Assembly (NCBI RefSeq): GCF_000631985.1
Contig: NZ_JFYN01000001.1
Location: 434,001-498,000, forward strand
From: Pseudomonas sp. RIT288
Lineage (GTDB): Bacteria; Pseudomonadota; Gammaproteobacteria; Pseudomonadales; Pseudomonadaceae
DNA length: 64,000 nucleotides
Direction of reading: 5' to 3'
Position 1 is the stretch's first letter; each line of letters starts with the position of its first letter. This document shows positions 20,215 through 29,209 of this stretch, piece after piece. Made by a program: the position numbers and the translations under genes. The notes under the pieces were generated by a model. It was given only the letters and a program-made list of their open reading frames with translations. It was not told the origin of the DNA and made no database searches.

Positions 20215-21525
20215 ATGAATGCCCGCGCCCGAACCTTCGCGAGCCAACCCCACGTTGCCTCTTACTATGCCGCCAGCAGCCTGCCGCAGCCCGACTATCC
20301 GGTGCTGCAAGGCGAGCTGAGCGCAGACGTGTGCGTGGTCGGCGGCGGCTTCTCCGGGTTGAACACCGCGCTGGAACTGGCCGAGCGCGGCCTCAGCGTG
20401 GTGTTGCTGGAGGCGCACCGGATCGGCTGGGGCGCCAGCGGCCGTAACGGCGGACAGTTGATTCGCGGGGTCGGCCACGGTCTCGAACAGTTCAGCAACG
20501 TCATCGGCACTGACGGCGTACGCCAGATGAAACTGATGGGCCTGGAAGCGGTGGAAATCGTCCGCCAGCGCGTCGAACGGCTCCAGATCCCGTGCGATCT
20601 GACTTGGGGCTACTGCGACCTCGCCAACAAACCGGCCGACCTCGAAGGCTTTGCCGAAGACGCCGAAGAGCTGCGCAGCCTCGGCTATCGCTACGAAACC
20701 CGTCTGCTGCAAGCCGGTGAAATGCACACGGTGGTCGGCTCCAACCGCTACGTCGGTGGTTTGATCGACATGGGTTCCGGGCATCTGCACCCACTGAACC
20801 TGGCGCTGGGCGAAGCCGCTGCCGCACAGCAATTGGGCGTGCAGCTGTTCGAGCAATCGGCGGTGACGCGTATCGATTACGGCCCAGAAGTTCGCGTCCA
20901 CACTGCTCAAGGTTCGGTGCGGGCAAAAACTCTGGTGCTCGGTTGCAACGCTTATCTCAACGACCTCAATCCACAACTCAGCGGCAAAGTACTGCCCGCC
21001 GGCAGCTACATCATCGCGACCGAACCGCTGTCCGCAGAACTGGCACACAGCCTGCTACCGCAAAACATGGCGGTCTGCGACCAGCGCGTGGCGCTGGATT
21101 ACTACCGGCTCTCGGCCGATCGACGCCTGTTGTTCGGCGGTGCCTGCCACTATTCCGGACGCGACCCGAAGGACATCGGCGCCTACATGCAGCCGAAGAT
21201 GCTCGAAGTGTTTCCGCAACTGGCGGGCGTGAAGATCGACTATCAATGGGGCGGGATGATCGGCATCGGTGCCAACCGGTTGCCACAGATTGGCCGACTC
21301 AATGATCAGCCGAATGTGTATTACGCCCAGGCCTATTCCGGGCACGGGGTGAATGCCACGCACCTGGCCGGCAAGCTGCTGGCCGAGGCGATCAGCGGGC
21401 AGCACAGCGGTGGCTTTGATCTGTTCGCCCAGGTGCCACACATCACCTTCCCCGGCGGCAAGCATTTGCGTTCGCCGTTGCTGGCGCTGGGAATGTTGTG
21501 GCATCGGCTCAAAGAATTGGTCTGA
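20215..21525 (+). CDS. FAD-dependent gamma-glutamylputrescine oxidase (PauB/PuuB family)
   Basis: 436 residues. DAO-family flavoenzyme with dinucleotide motif VCVVGGGFSGLNTALELAERG (about 40-60), followed by GWGASGRNGGQL and a C-terminal YAQAYSGHGVNATHLAGK segment. These are features of the PuuB/PauB oxidases that act on gamma-glutamyl-polyamines. P. aeruginosa has a pauB paralogue at this place near lrp and kauB; substrate preference cannot be read from sequence. It is likely under PauR. ATG 20206 is an alternative start. A REPIN follows. Confidence 0.83.
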   Translation: MNARARTFASQPHVASYYAASSLPQPDYPVLQGELSADVCVVGGGFSGLNTALELAERGLSVVLLEAHRIGWGASGRNGGQLIRGVGHGLEQFSNVIGTDGVRQMKLMGLEAVEIVRQRVERLQIPCDLTWGYCDLANKPADLEGFAEDAEELRSLGYRYETRLLQAGEMHTVVGSNRYVGGLIDMGSGHLHPLNLALGEAAAAQQLGVQLFEQSAVTRIDYGPEVRVHTAQGSVRAKTLVLGCNAYLNDLNPQLSGKVLPAGSYIIATEPLSAELAHSLLPQNMAVCDQRVALDYYRLSADRRLLFGGACHYSGRDPKDIGAYMQPKMLEVFPQLAGVKIDYQWGGMIGIGANRLPQIGRLNDQPNVYYAQAYSGHGVNATHLAGKLLAEAISGQHSGGFDLFAQVPHITFPGGKHLRSPLLALGMLWHRLKELV

Positions 21526-21537
21526 AAGCCGCTGCCC

Positions 21538-21618
21538 CTGTAGGAGTTGCCGCAGGCTGCGATCTTTTGACTTTGTTTTTGAAGAGCAAAAGATCGCAGC
21601 CTGCGGCAGCTCCTACAG
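21538..21618. repeat. REPIN, GCTGCCGCAGGCTGCGATC family
   Basis: CTGTAGGAGTTGCCGCAGGC... and its near-complement ending CTCCTACAG, about 30-bp arms with a short T-rich spacer. It lies between the convergent oxidase and DUF1127 genes. Confidence 0.9.
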
Positions 21619-21639
21619 GGGAATGCATTTCAAATCAGG

Positions 21640-21885
21640 TTACAGCCGCCAGAACGGCTTCAACCCCTCCTCCTGCGCCAGCTCCCGGGTCAGCCCGACA
21701 TCCTTGAGCTGCTCCGGCGTCAGATTCAAAAGCGCCTTGCGCGTGTGCAGACGATGCCAGAACAGGCCCCAGCGACTCAGGCCGGATGGCGCGTTGCGCA
21801 TGGCGGTATTCCATGCACTGTCCTCCTGCCCTGCCGCCAGTTCCTGACTGTGTAACGTCAGCCGCACATCGCTCAAGCCGTTCAT
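21640..21885 (-). CDS. small DUF1127-family protein
   Basis: 81 residues. The C-terminal half has the YjiS/DUF1127 pattern (RKALLNLTPEQLKDVGLTRE) with a basic, Trp-containing stretch before it (RWGLFWHRLHTRK). Such small proteins are implicated in RNA metabolism or regulation in other bacteria; function here is unknown. It is divergent from the MocR regulator gene, and the shared intergenic has four ATCTGTA-type heptamers, suggesting direct control by that regulator. Confidence 0.8.
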   Translation of the reverse strand: MNGLSDVRLTLHSQELAAGQEDSAWNTAMRNAPSGLSRWGLFWHRLHTRKALLNLTPEQLKDVGLTRELAQEEGLKPFWRL

Positions 21886-21949
21886 TTTTGTCGCTCCTGT
21901 TTACTTGGGTAGCCAGAGATTCCATGATGCGCGGGTCGGCAAAAGCATT

Positions 21950-22029
21950 ACAGATTCAACACATCTGTATTAACTCCATACAGATTTGCCATTCCTGAGA
22001 CTGAATCACCGATTTTTGCCGCATCTGTA
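21950..22029. promoter_or_regulatory. four TACAGAT/ATCTGTA heptamers, candidate MocR operator
   Basis: TACAGAT at 21950 and 21980 and ATCTGTA at 21964 and 22023 lie between the DUF1127 gene and the divergent MocR gene. They form two overlapping inverted pairs plus a distal half-site close to the MocR start. GntR/MocR proteins bind such repeated half-sites, so autoregulation and control of the DUF1127 gene are likely. Confidence 0.6.
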
Positions 22030-22064
22030 CTGGTTTAACGAATCAACTGCATCGAGGCAGTCCC

Positions 22065-23486
22065 ATGACCCTGTATGTGAACCTCGCCGAGCTGCTCGGC
22101 ACCCGCATCGAACAAGGCTTCTACCGTCCTGGCGATCGCCTGCCTTCGGTGCGCGCCTTGAGCGTAGAACACGGGGTCAGCCTGAGCACGGTGCAACAGG
22201 CCTATCGCATGCTTGAAGACAGCGGCCTGGCGACACCGAAACCCAAGTCCGGCTACTTCGTTCCGGTGGGCCGCGAGTTGCCGGAGCTGCCTGCGGTCGG
22301 GCGTCCGGCGCAGCGGCCGGTGGAGATTTCACAGTGGGATCAGGTGCTGGAGCTGATTCGCGCGGTGCCGCGCAAGGACGTGGTGCAACTGGGTCGCGGC
22401 ATGCCCGACGTGACCACGCCCACCATGAAACCGCTGCTGCGCGGACTGGCGCGAATCAGCCGCCGCCAGGACATGCCCGGTCTGTATTACGACAACATCC
22501 ACGGCACCCTTGAACTGCGCGAGCAGATCGCCCGACTGATGCTCGATTCCGGCTGCCAGTTGAGCGCCAGCGACCTGGTGATCACCACCGGTTGCCACGA
22601 AGCGCTGTCCACCAGCATTCACGCGATCTGCGAGCCGGGTGACATCGTTGCAGTGGATTCGCCAAGCTTTCACGGCGCCATGCAGACGCTCAAAGGGCTG
22701 GGCATGAAAGCCCTGGAAATCCCCACCGACCCACTGACCGGCATCAGCCTCGACGCGCTCGAATTGGCGCTGGAGCAGTGGCCGATCAAGGTCATCCAGA
22801 TCACCCCCAACTGCAACAATCCGCTCGGCTACATCATGCCGGAGTCGCGCAAACGCGCCCTGCTCAACCTCGCGCAGCGCTACGATGTGGCGATCATCGA
22901 GGACGATGTGTATGGCGAACTGGCCTACACCTACCCGCGTCCGCGCACGATCAAGTCCTTCGACGAAGATGGCCGCGTGCTGCTGTGCAGTTCGTTTTCC
23001 AAGACCCTGGCGCCGGGGCTGCGCATCGGTTGGGTCGCGCCGGGACGGTATCTGGAACGGGTGCTGCACATGAAATACATCAGCACCGGTTCCACCGCGC
23101 CACAGCCACAAATTGCCATTGCCGAATTTCTCAAGGGTGGGTACTTCGAACCGCACTTGCGGCGGATGCGCAGCCAATACCAGCGCAATCGTGACGCGAT
23201 GATCGACTGGGTTACCCGCTACTTCCCGGCCGGGACCCGCGCCAGCCGCCCACAGGGCAGCTTCATGTTGTGGGTCGAATTGCCGGAGGGTTTCGATACG
23301 CTGAAACTCAATCGCGCGCTGCACGATCAGGGCGTACAGATTGCCGTCGGCAGCATCTTTTCCGCCTCGGGCAAGTACCGCAATTGCCTGCGGATGAACT
23401 ACGCTGCCAAACCGACACCGCAGATCGAAGAAGCGGTGCGCAAGGTCGGCGCGGCGGCGATCAAATTGCTGGCCGAAGCCGACTGA
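22065..23486 (+). CDS. MocR-family GntR regulator with aminotransferase domain
   Basis: 473 residues. N-terminal GntR winged helix (about 1-70; IEQGFYRPGDRLPSVRALS, VSLSTVQQAYRMLE) fused to a fold-type I PLP aminotransferase-like domain (about 110-465). The PLP lysine is in SSFSKTLAPGLRIGW, and a QITPNCNNPLGY segment and IIEDDVYGEL complete the cofactor site. MocR proteins sense PLP or amino-acid derivatives. It lies 60 bp upstream of the phospholipase-D-like gene and may be cotranscribed with it. The likely operator is at 21950-22029. Confidence 0.9.
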   Translation: MTLYVNLAELLGTRIEQGFYRPGDRLPSVRALSVEHGVSLSTVQQAYRMLEDSGLATPKPKSGYFVPVGRELPELPAVGRPAQRPVEISQWDQVLELIRAVPRKDVVQLGRGMPDVTTPTMKPLLRGLARISRRQDMPGLYYDNIHGTLELREQIARLMLDSGCQLSASDLVITTGCHEALSTSIHAICEPGDIVAVDSPSFHGAMQTLKGLGMKALEIPTDPLTGISLDALELALEQWPIKVIQITPNCNNPLGYIMPESRKRALLNLAQRYDVAIIEDDVYGELAYTYPRPRTIKSFDEDGRVLLCSSFSKTLAPGLRIGWVAPGRYLERVLHMKYISTGSTAPQPQIAIAEFLKGGYFEPHLRRMRSQYQRNRDAMIDWVTRYFPAGTRASRPQGSFMLWVELPEGFDTLKLNRALHDQGVQIAVGSIFSASGKYRNCLRMNYAAKPTPQIEEAVRKVGAAAIKLLAEAD

Positions 23487-23546
23487 CCTTTTTCGAGTGA
23501 TCAGCGTCCATATGCCGACCTTTGCCGCCGACCGGAACGATCCTAA

Positions 23547-25115
23547 GTGAGCCTCAGACAGCCCCTACTTGTTTTGCTGATGCTCGCCTCGCTCTTGAGC
23601 GGCTGCACCAGCCTTGATGTGCCGCGTGAGCCGAGCCAGGCCTTGCCGGCGTCGAACTCCAGCTTCGGCCAATCGATCCAGGAGCAGGCCGCGCCCTATC
23701 AGGGTCGTTCCGGCTTCCGCTTGCTGTCCAACAGCACCGAGGCGTTCACCGCCCGCGCCGAGCTGATTCGCCATGCACAAACCAGCCTCGATTTGCAGTA
23801 CTACATCGTCCATGACGGCGTCAGCACGCGGATGCTGGTGGAAGAACTGCTCAAAGCCGCCGACCGCGGCGTGCGCGTACGCATCCTGCTCGACGACACC
23901 ACCAGCGACGGCCTCGACACGATCATCGCCACGCTGGCGGCGCATCCACAGATCCAGATCCGCCTGTTCAACCCGCTGCACCTGGGCCGCAGCACCGGCG
24001 TGACCCGCGCCGCCGGGCGCCTGTTCAACCTGTCGCTGCAACACCGGCGCATGCACAACAAACTGTTCCTGGCGGACAACAGCGTGGCCATCGTCGGCGG
24101 GCGCAATCTGGGCGATGAGTATTTCGATGCCGAGCCGAACCTGAATTTCACCGACATCGATATGCTCAGCGTCGGCCCGGTGGCCGAGCAACTCGGGCAC
24201 AGTTTCGACCAGTACTGGAACAGCGCGCTGAGCAAGCCGATCGACGAATTCCTCTCCAGCAAACCAAACGCCAAAGACCTGCAGAACACCCGCACGCGCC
24301 TCGAAGAATCGCTGGAGGAAACCCGCAAACAGAACCACGCGTTGTATCAACAACTGATGACGTTCACGACCGCGCCACGCCTGGATATCTGGCGCAAGGA
24401 GCTGATCTGGGCCTGGAACCAGGCGCTGTGGGATGCGCCGAGCAAAGTGCTGGCAAAGGACGAACCGGATCCGCAACTGCTGCTGACCACGCAACTGGCG
24501 CCGGAACTGCGCGGCGTCAGCAAAGAGCTGATCATGATCTCGGCGTACTTCGTGCCCGGCCAGCCGGGGCTGGTGTACCTGACCGGGCGTGCCGACGCCG
24601 GGGTCTCGGTGAGCCTGCTGACCAACTCGCTGGAAGCCACCGATGTGCCGGCAGTGCACGGCGGTTATGCGCCGTATCGCAAGGCGCTGCTGGAGCACGG
24701 GGTAAAACTGTATGAGCTGCGCCGTCAGCCTGGTGATAACTATGGCAGCGGCCCACATCTGTTTTACAGCAAGTCTTTCCGCGGTTCGGATTCCAGCCTG
24801 CACAGCAAGGCGATGATTTTCGACCGGCAGAAAGCATTCATCGGCTCTTTCAACTTCGATCCGCGCTCGGTGCTATGGAACACCGAAGTCGGAGTCCTGG
24901 TGGACAGCCCGGAACTGGCCGAACACGTACGCGAACTGGCGCTGCAAGGCATGGCGCCGGCCCTGAGTTATCAGGCGAAACTGCAGGATGGCCAGATCGT
25001 CTGGGTGACCGAGGACAACGGCCAGTTGCACACCCTGACCAAGGAACCGGGGAGCTGGTGGCGGCGCTTCAATGCGTGGTTCAGCACCACGGTGGGCCTG
25101 GAACAGATGCTTTAA
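23547..25115 (+). CDS. phospholipase-D-family lipoprotein
   Basis: 522 residues. A lipoprotein signal with lipobox LLSGC (C20) predicts a membrane anchor facing the periplasm. Two HKD motifs are intact: HNKLFLAD (H170, K172, D177, followed by GGRN) and SLHSKAMIFD with GSFNFDPRS near the C-terminus. The closest family seems to be the PLD/cardiolipin-synthase-like exported proteins; its substrate, phospholipid or other phosphodiester, is not known. The start is GTG at 23547. Confidence 0.88.
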   Translation: MSLRQPLLVLLMLASLLSGCTSLDVPREPSQALPASNSSFGQSIQEQAAPYQGRSGFRLLSNSTEAFTARAELIRHAQTSLDLQYYIVHDGVSTRMLVEELLKAADRGVRVRILLDDTTSDGLDTIIATLAAHPQIQIRLFNPLHLGRSTGVTRAAGRLFNLSLQHRRMHNKLFLADNSVAIVGGRNLGDEYFDAEPNLNFTDIDMLSVGPVAEQLGHSFDQYWNSALSKPIDEFLSSKPNAKDLQNTRTRLEESLEETRKQNHALYQQLMTFTTAPRLDIWRKELIWAWNQALWDAPSKVLAKDEPDPQLLLTTQLAPELRGVSKELIMISAYFVPGQPGLVYLTGRADAGVSVSLLTNSLEATDVPAVHGGYAPYRKALLEHGVKLYELRRQPGDNYGSGPHLFYSKSFRGSDSSLHSKAMIFDRQKAFIGSFNFDPRSVLWNTEVGVLVDSPELAEHVRELALQGMAPALSYQAKLQDGQIVWVTEDNGQLHTLTKEPGSWWRRFNAWFSTTVGLEQML

Positions 25116-25119
25116 AAAG

Positions 25120-25198
25120 CAAAAGATCGCAGCCTGCGGCAGCTCCTGCACTGGAATGCGTTTTCCCTGCAGGCGCTGCCGCAGGCTGCGATCTTTTG
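25120..25198. repeat. REPIN, GCTGCCGCAGGCTGCGATC family
   Basis: CAAAAGATCGCAGCCTGCGG arm at 25120 and its complement ending at 25198, between the convergent PLD-type and MFS genes. It starts five bases after one stop codon and ends four before the other. Confidence 0.9.
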
Positions 25199-25201
25199 AC
25201 C

Positions 25202-26344
25202 TTAAGCCGTTTGCACCGCCCCGAATGCACCTTGGCGCATCAGCAGAATCACCAACCCGAACGCCCCGACCGCCATCAACAACGGCAACGCGTGCCCACT
25301 GATCCACTGGCTGCCCGCCCCCGCCAGCAAAGGCCCGATCAGACAGCCGACACCCCACAGCTGCGCAATGTGCGCATTGGCCCGCACCAGCGCATCGTCG
25401 CGATAACGCTCGCCGATCAGGATCAGTGACAAGGTGAACAGGCCACCGGCGCTGGCCCCGAACAACACCCACAACGGCCAGATCAGCAGCGTGTCGATCA
25501 ACAGCGGAATCGCCAGGCTCGACAGCATCAGGATCACTGCGCAACCGGTGAACAACGTGCGGCGCGACAGATAATCCGCCAGCGCGCCGATTGGCAGTTG
25601 CAGCAGCGCGTCGCCGACCACCACCGTGCTGACCATCGCCAACGCAATCTCGGCGGTGAAGCCCTGCTGCAGGCAATACACCGGCAACAGCGTGAGGATC
25701 ATCGCTTCGAACGCGGCGAACAGTGACACCGCCCAGGCAATCGCCGGTAGCTCCCGGGCAAAACCCCACAGATCACTGAACGTCACACTGCTGGCTTCAC
25801 TACTCGGTGCACCGCTGCGGCCCATCAACAGCAATGGCGAGACTGTCAGCAGCCCGACACCGACCCAGAAACCATAATCGTGCTCAGTACCCAGCGCCCC
25901 CAGCAGCAGCGGACCAGACAGTTGGCTCAGCGCATAGCTGCTGCCATACAGAGCGACCAGACGACCGCGCCAGTGTTCGACGACCAGTTGATTGATCCAG
26001 CTCTCACCGAGGATAAACACGATGGTCAGGATCACCCCGATCATCAGGCGCAGCACCAGCCAGACCGGATAACTCGGCAACAGCGCCAGCAAGCCGATCG
26101 ACAACGCCCCGGCCCACAGGCACAGACGCATGAGGTTGGCGGTGCCGAAACGCGCCGCCAGATGACTGGAAATCTTCGCCCCGAGCAACACGCCAATCGC
26201 TGGCATCGCCGCCATCACACCGATGGCGAAAGAGCCGTAACCCCAGCCCTCCAGACGCAACGACACCAGCGGCATGCTGACCCCCAGGGCCAGGCCGACA
26301 CTCAAGACAGACGCCAACACGGCGAAATACGTCGCCCAACGCAT
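25202..26344 (-). CDS. MFS transporter (YcaD-like)
   Basis: 380 residues, about twelve transmembrane segments. The N-terminal half (GVSMPLVSLRLEGWGYGSFAIG, near 22-43) and the motif-A-like loop LGAKISSHLAARFG are typical of small major-facilitator permeases resembling YcaD. The substrate is unknown. The start at 26344 is supported by AGGAGCG; in-frame codons further up run into the REPIN. Confidence 0.85.
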   Translation of the reverse strand: MRWATYFAVLASVLSVGLALGVSMPLVSLRLEGWGYGSFAIGVMAAMPAIGVLLGAKISSHLAARFGTANLMRLCLWAGALSIGLLALLPSYPVWLVLRLMIGVILTIVFILGESWINQLVVEHWRGRLVALYGSSYALSQLSGPLLLGALGTEHDYGFWVGVGLLTVSPLLLMGRSGAPSSEASSVTFSDLWGFARELPAIAWAVSLFAAFEAMILTLLPVYCLQQGFTAEIALAMVSTVVVGDALLQLPIGALADYLSRRTLFTGCAVILMLSSLAIPLLIDTLLIWPLWVLFGASAGGLFTLSLILIGERYRDDALVRANAHIAQLWGVGCLIGPLLAGAGSQWISGHALPLLMAVGAFGLVILLMRQGAFGAVQTA

Positions 26345-26389
26345 GGTCCACGCTCCTGTGGATATTCTTATATGCACCACAAAACCAAA

Positions 26390-26536
26390 TGTGGGAGCAA
26401 ACCCTGTGGTGAGGGGATTCATCCCCGACAGGTCGCGCAGCGACCTCAAAACCTGCACCATCAAATGCACTGGTTTTGCGACTGCTTCGCAGCCGATCGG
26501 GGATAAATCCCCTCACCACAGAGACTTGCTCCCACA
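26390..26536. repeat. long REPIN variant (GTGGGAGCAA...TTGCTCCCAC)
   Basis: Outer arms TGTGGGAGCAAACCCTGTGG and CCACAGAGACTTGCTCCCAC extend inward through GTGAGGGGATT/AATCCCCTCAC and CCCCGA/TCGGGG, about 147 bp overall. This belongs to a third REP type (GAGGGGATT...) and fills the gap between the MFS and pauC genes, both on the minus strand. Confidence 0.85.
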
Positions 26537-26588
26537 GGGGATCTCTGTATGTTCGGGAGCCTGACCGAGTCAGGCTCCCATCAGCGAT

Positions 26589-28082
26589 TTACAGCTTGAT
26601 CCACGTCGCCTTCAGCTCGGTGTACTTGTCGAACGCGTGCAGCGACTTGTCGCGACCGTTGCCCGACTGCTTGAAGCCGCCGAACGGTGCAGTCATGTCG
26701 CCGCCGTCGTACTGGTTGACCCACACGCTGCCGGCGCGCAGCGCTTTGGCAGTCAGGTGCGCCTTGGAGATGTCCTGAGTCCATACCGCAGCGGCCAGGC
26801 CATACGGCGTGTCGTTGGCGATCTGGATCGCTTCTTCGGCGGTGTCGAAGGCGATGACCGACAGTACCGGGCCGAAAATCTCTTCCTGGGCGATCTTCAT
26901 CGCGTTGCTCACGCCGTCGAAAATCGTCGGTTCGACGTAGGTACCGCCGGTTTCCTGGAGGATGCGCTTGCCGCCGGCCACCAGTTTGGCGCCGTCGGTG
27001 TGACCGGATTCGATGTACGACAGCACGGTGTTCATCTGCTGGGTATCGACCAGCGCACCGACGTTGGTCGCCGGATCCAACGGATTGCCCGGCTTCCAGG
27101 CTTTCAGCGCCTCGATCACCATCGGCAGGAATTTGTCCTTGATCGAACGCTCGACCAGCAGACGCGAACCGGCGGTGCAGACTTCGCCCTGGTTGAAGGC
27201 GATGGCGCTGGCGGCGGATTCGGCAGCGGCTTGCAGGTCCGGCGCATCGGCGAAGACGATATTCGGGCTCTTGCCGCCGGCTTCCAGCCACACGCGCTTC
27301 ATGTTCGATTCGCCGGAGTAGATCATCAACTGCTTGGCGATCTTGGTCGAACCGGTGAACACCAGCGTGTCGACGTCATTGTGCAGCGCCAGCGCCTTGC
27401 CGACGGTGTGGCCATAGCCCGGCAGCACGTTGAGCACGCCTTTCGGAATGCCGGCCTCAACGGCCAGCGCAGCGATGCGGATGGCGGTCAGCGGGGATTT
27501 TTCCGACGGTTTGAGGATCACCGAGTTACCGGTCGACAGCGCCGGGCCGAGTTTCCAGCAGGCCATCATCAGCGGGAAGTTCCACGGCACGATGGCGCCG
27601 ACCACGCCGACCGGCTCGCGGGTCACCAGACCCAGTTGATCATGCGGAGTGGCGGCGACTTCGTCGTAGATCTTGTCGATCGCCTCACCGCTCCAGCTCA
27701 GCGCTTGCGCCGCGCCCGGGACGTCGATGTACAGCGAGTCGCTGATCGGCTTGCCCATGTCGAGGGTTTCGAGCAGCGCCAGTTCTTCAGCGTGCTGCTT
27801 GAGCAGGCTGGCGAAACGAATCATGGTGGCTTTGCGCTTGGTCGGCGCCAGGCGCGACCACACGCCGGAATTGAAGGTGGCGCGGGCGTTTTCCACGGCG
27901 CGCTGGGCGTCGGCGGCGTCACAGCTGGCGATCTTGCCCAGCAGACGGCCATCGACCGGGCTGATGCACTCGAAAGTCTCGCCGGAGACGGCGTCGGTGT
28001 ATTCACCGTTGAGGTAGGCACGGCCTTCAATCTTCAGGTCGCGAGCACGTTGTTCCCAATCGGCACGAGTCAGGGTGGTCAT
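26589..28082 (-). CDS. pauC: gamma-glutamyl-gamma-aminobutyraldehyde dehydrogenase (PauC/KauB)
   Basis: 497-residue NAD(P)-dependent aldehyde dehydrogenase. Catalytic Glu in LEAGGKSPNIV and Cys in NQGEVCTAG; cofactor loop FTGSTKIAK; PWNFPLMM near 160. Overall it matches PuuC/KauB, which oxidises aminobutyraldehyde or gamma-glutamyl-aminobutyraldehyde in arginine and polyamine catabolism. Its place near pauR and a pauB-type oxidase supports that role. The start is ATG 28082; an in-frame extension to 28175 is not needed. Confidence 0.9.
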   Translation of the reverse strand: MTTLTRADWEQRARDLKIEGRAYLNGEYTDAVSGETFECISPVDGRLLGKIASCDAADAQRAVENARATFNSGVWSRLAPTKRKATMIRFASLLKQHAEELALLETLDMGKPISDSLYIDVPGAAQALSWSGEAIDKIYDEVAATPHDQLGLVTREPVGVVGAIVPWNFPLMMACWKLGPALSTGNSVILKPSEKSPLTAIRIAALAVEAGIPKGVLNVLPGYGHTVGKALALHNDVDTLVFTGSTKIAKQLMIYSGESNMKRVWLEAGGKSPNIVFADAPDLQAAAESAASAIAFNQGEVCTAGSRLLVERSIKDKFLPMVIEALKAWKPGNPLDPATNVGALVDTQQMNTVLSYIESGHTDGAKLVAGGKRILQETGGTYVEPTIFDGVSNAMKIAQEEIFGPVLSVIAFDTAEEAIQIANDTPYGLAAAVWTQDISKAHLTAKALRAGSVWVNQYDGGDMTAPFGGFKQSGNGRDKSLHAFDKYTELKATWIKL

Positions 28083-28205
28083 TCGAGTGTCCTCCTCTTG
28101 TTGAATAGAGCGCCGCGTCTTCGCGGTCGTCTTCAGGAATGCTGCCCGGCCAGCCTGCTTTTCGGCCCAAGGCACCCGTCACCCTAAACCAGCGGCCGGG
28201 GTTGT

Positions 28206-28219
28206 TTCAATATATTTGA
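28206..28219. promoter_or_regulatory. AT-rich dyad in the pauC/cupin intergenic
   Basis: TTCAATATATTTGA is a short imperfect palindrome between the divergent pauC and cupin genes. It shares TCAATAT with one arm of the dyad upstream of pauR, so it could be a PauR half-operator. Weak evidence. Confidence 0.25.
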
Positions 28220-28314
28220 CATAAGCGCGCCATACGCCCTTGCGGTGTTCATTTTAATAAACATAGACTTTGGCCCTTTCAGCCACCGCGCCGTCATCAC
28301 GGGAGAAAACAACA

Positions 28315-28677
28315 ATGAACATCCAGAACGTCGTCGATATCAGCCTGACCACCAGCACAGCCGAACGCTATCGCCCGGACCCGGCCAAAGTGCTCAAGGG
28401 CGACCCCGAGCAAGCGGTGTTCAACCAGTACGACAGCCCTTGTGGGCAAATGGGTGTTGGCGTGTGGGAAGGCGCAGTCGGGCAGTGGACGGTGAACTAC
28501 ACCGAGCACGAATACTGCGAAATCCTGCAGGGGGTTTCGGTGCTGCGTGACAGCGATGGCAATGCCAAGACATTGCGTGTTGGCGACCGCTTTGTGATCC
28601 CGGCCGGTTTCCGTGGTACCTGGGAAGTGCTGGAGGCTTGCCGCAAGATCTATGTGATCTTTGAACAGAAGGCCTGA
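28315..28677 (+). CDS. cupin-domain protein
   Basis: 120 residues. Single small cupin with NYTEHEYCEILQGVSVL and GDRFVIPAGFRGTWEVLE (metal-site motifs 1 and 2), the pattern of the DUF861/(S)-ureidoglycine aminohydrolase-like cupins. It probably binds a metal; substrate is unknown. It is divergent from pauC, as its homologue is in other pseudomonads, so a link with polyamine use is possible. The start has GGGAG at good spacing. Confidence 0.85.
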   Translation: MNIQNVVDISLTTSTAERYRPDPAKVLKGDPEQAVFNQYDSPCGQMGVGVWEGAVGQWTVNYTEHEYCEILQGVSVLRDSDGNAKTLRVGDRFVIPAGFRGTWEVLEACRKIYVIFEQKA

Positions 28678-28698
28678 TCGAAATGCCTGCATGAATCC

Positions 28699-28726
28699 CC
28701 TGCAGGAGCTGCCGAAGGCTCCTACA
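28699..28726. repeat. single degenerate REP
   Basis: TGCAGGAGCTGCCGAAGGCT followed by CCTAC, a solitary and partial copy of the GCTGCCGAAGGCTGCGATC family after the cupin gene. Confidence 0.65.
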
Positions 28727-28753
28727 TAGGCAACAGGCAAAATCCGAAGCAAC

Positions 28754-28788
28754 AAAAAAGGCCCGTATCGTGAGATACGGGCCTTTTT
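28754..28788. terminator. bidirectional terminator of rpmB-rpmG
   Basis: GCCCGTATC and GATACGGGC around loop GTGA, with an A-run on the left and a T-run on the right. It serves both the cupin gene and the rpmBG operon. Confidence 0.9.
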
Positions 28789-28808
28789 CGTAAGTCGGGA
28801 AAAATCAA

Positions 28809-28964
28809 TTACTTGATTTTGCCTTCCTTGTAGATCACGTGCTTACGAACAACCGGATCATATTTCTTGATCTCGATTTTGTCCGGAGTAGTACGCTTGT
28901 TCTTGTCGGTAGTGTAGAAGTGACCAGTACCGGCGCTCGAGATCAAACGAATCAATTCACGCAT
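28809..28964 (-). CDS. rpmG: 50S ribosomal protein L33
   Basis: 51 residues, [20 protein letters not shown] at the start and [11 protein letters not shown] at the end. It is the usual L33 length and lacks the paired CxxC zinc ligands, so this is the zinc-independent form. It lies 11 bp after rpmB in the same operon and is followed by a strong terminator. Confidence 0.95.
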   Translation of the reverse strand: MRELIRLISSAGTGHFYTTDKNKRTTPDKIEIKKYDPVVRKHVIYKEGKIK

Positions 28965-28975
28965 GATTAGCTCCC

Positions 28976-29209
28976 TTAAATCTTGCCATCGCGGCGAAGT
29001 TCGGCGAGCACGACACTGATGCCACGCTTGTCGATGATGCGCATGCCTTTGGCAGATACGCGCAGACGCACAAAACGTTTCTCTTCTTCAACCCAGAAGC
29101 GGTGATGCTGCAGGTTCGGCAGGAAACGACGACGGGTTTTGTTGTTTGCGTGGGAAATGTTATTCCCGGTTACCGGACCCTTACCGGTAACTTGACATAC
29201 TCTCGACAT
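28976..29209 (-). CDS. rpmB: 50S ribosomal protein L28
   Basis: 77 residues, [20 protein letters not shown] at the start, the L28 signature, with the RFLPNLQ and [10 protein letters not shown] segments. It is the first gene of the rpmB-rpmG pair. Confidence 0.96.
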   Translation of the reverse strand: MSRVCQVTGKGPVTGNNISHANNKTRRRFLPNLQHHRFWVEEEKRFVRLRVSAKGMRIIDKRGISVVLAELRRDGKI

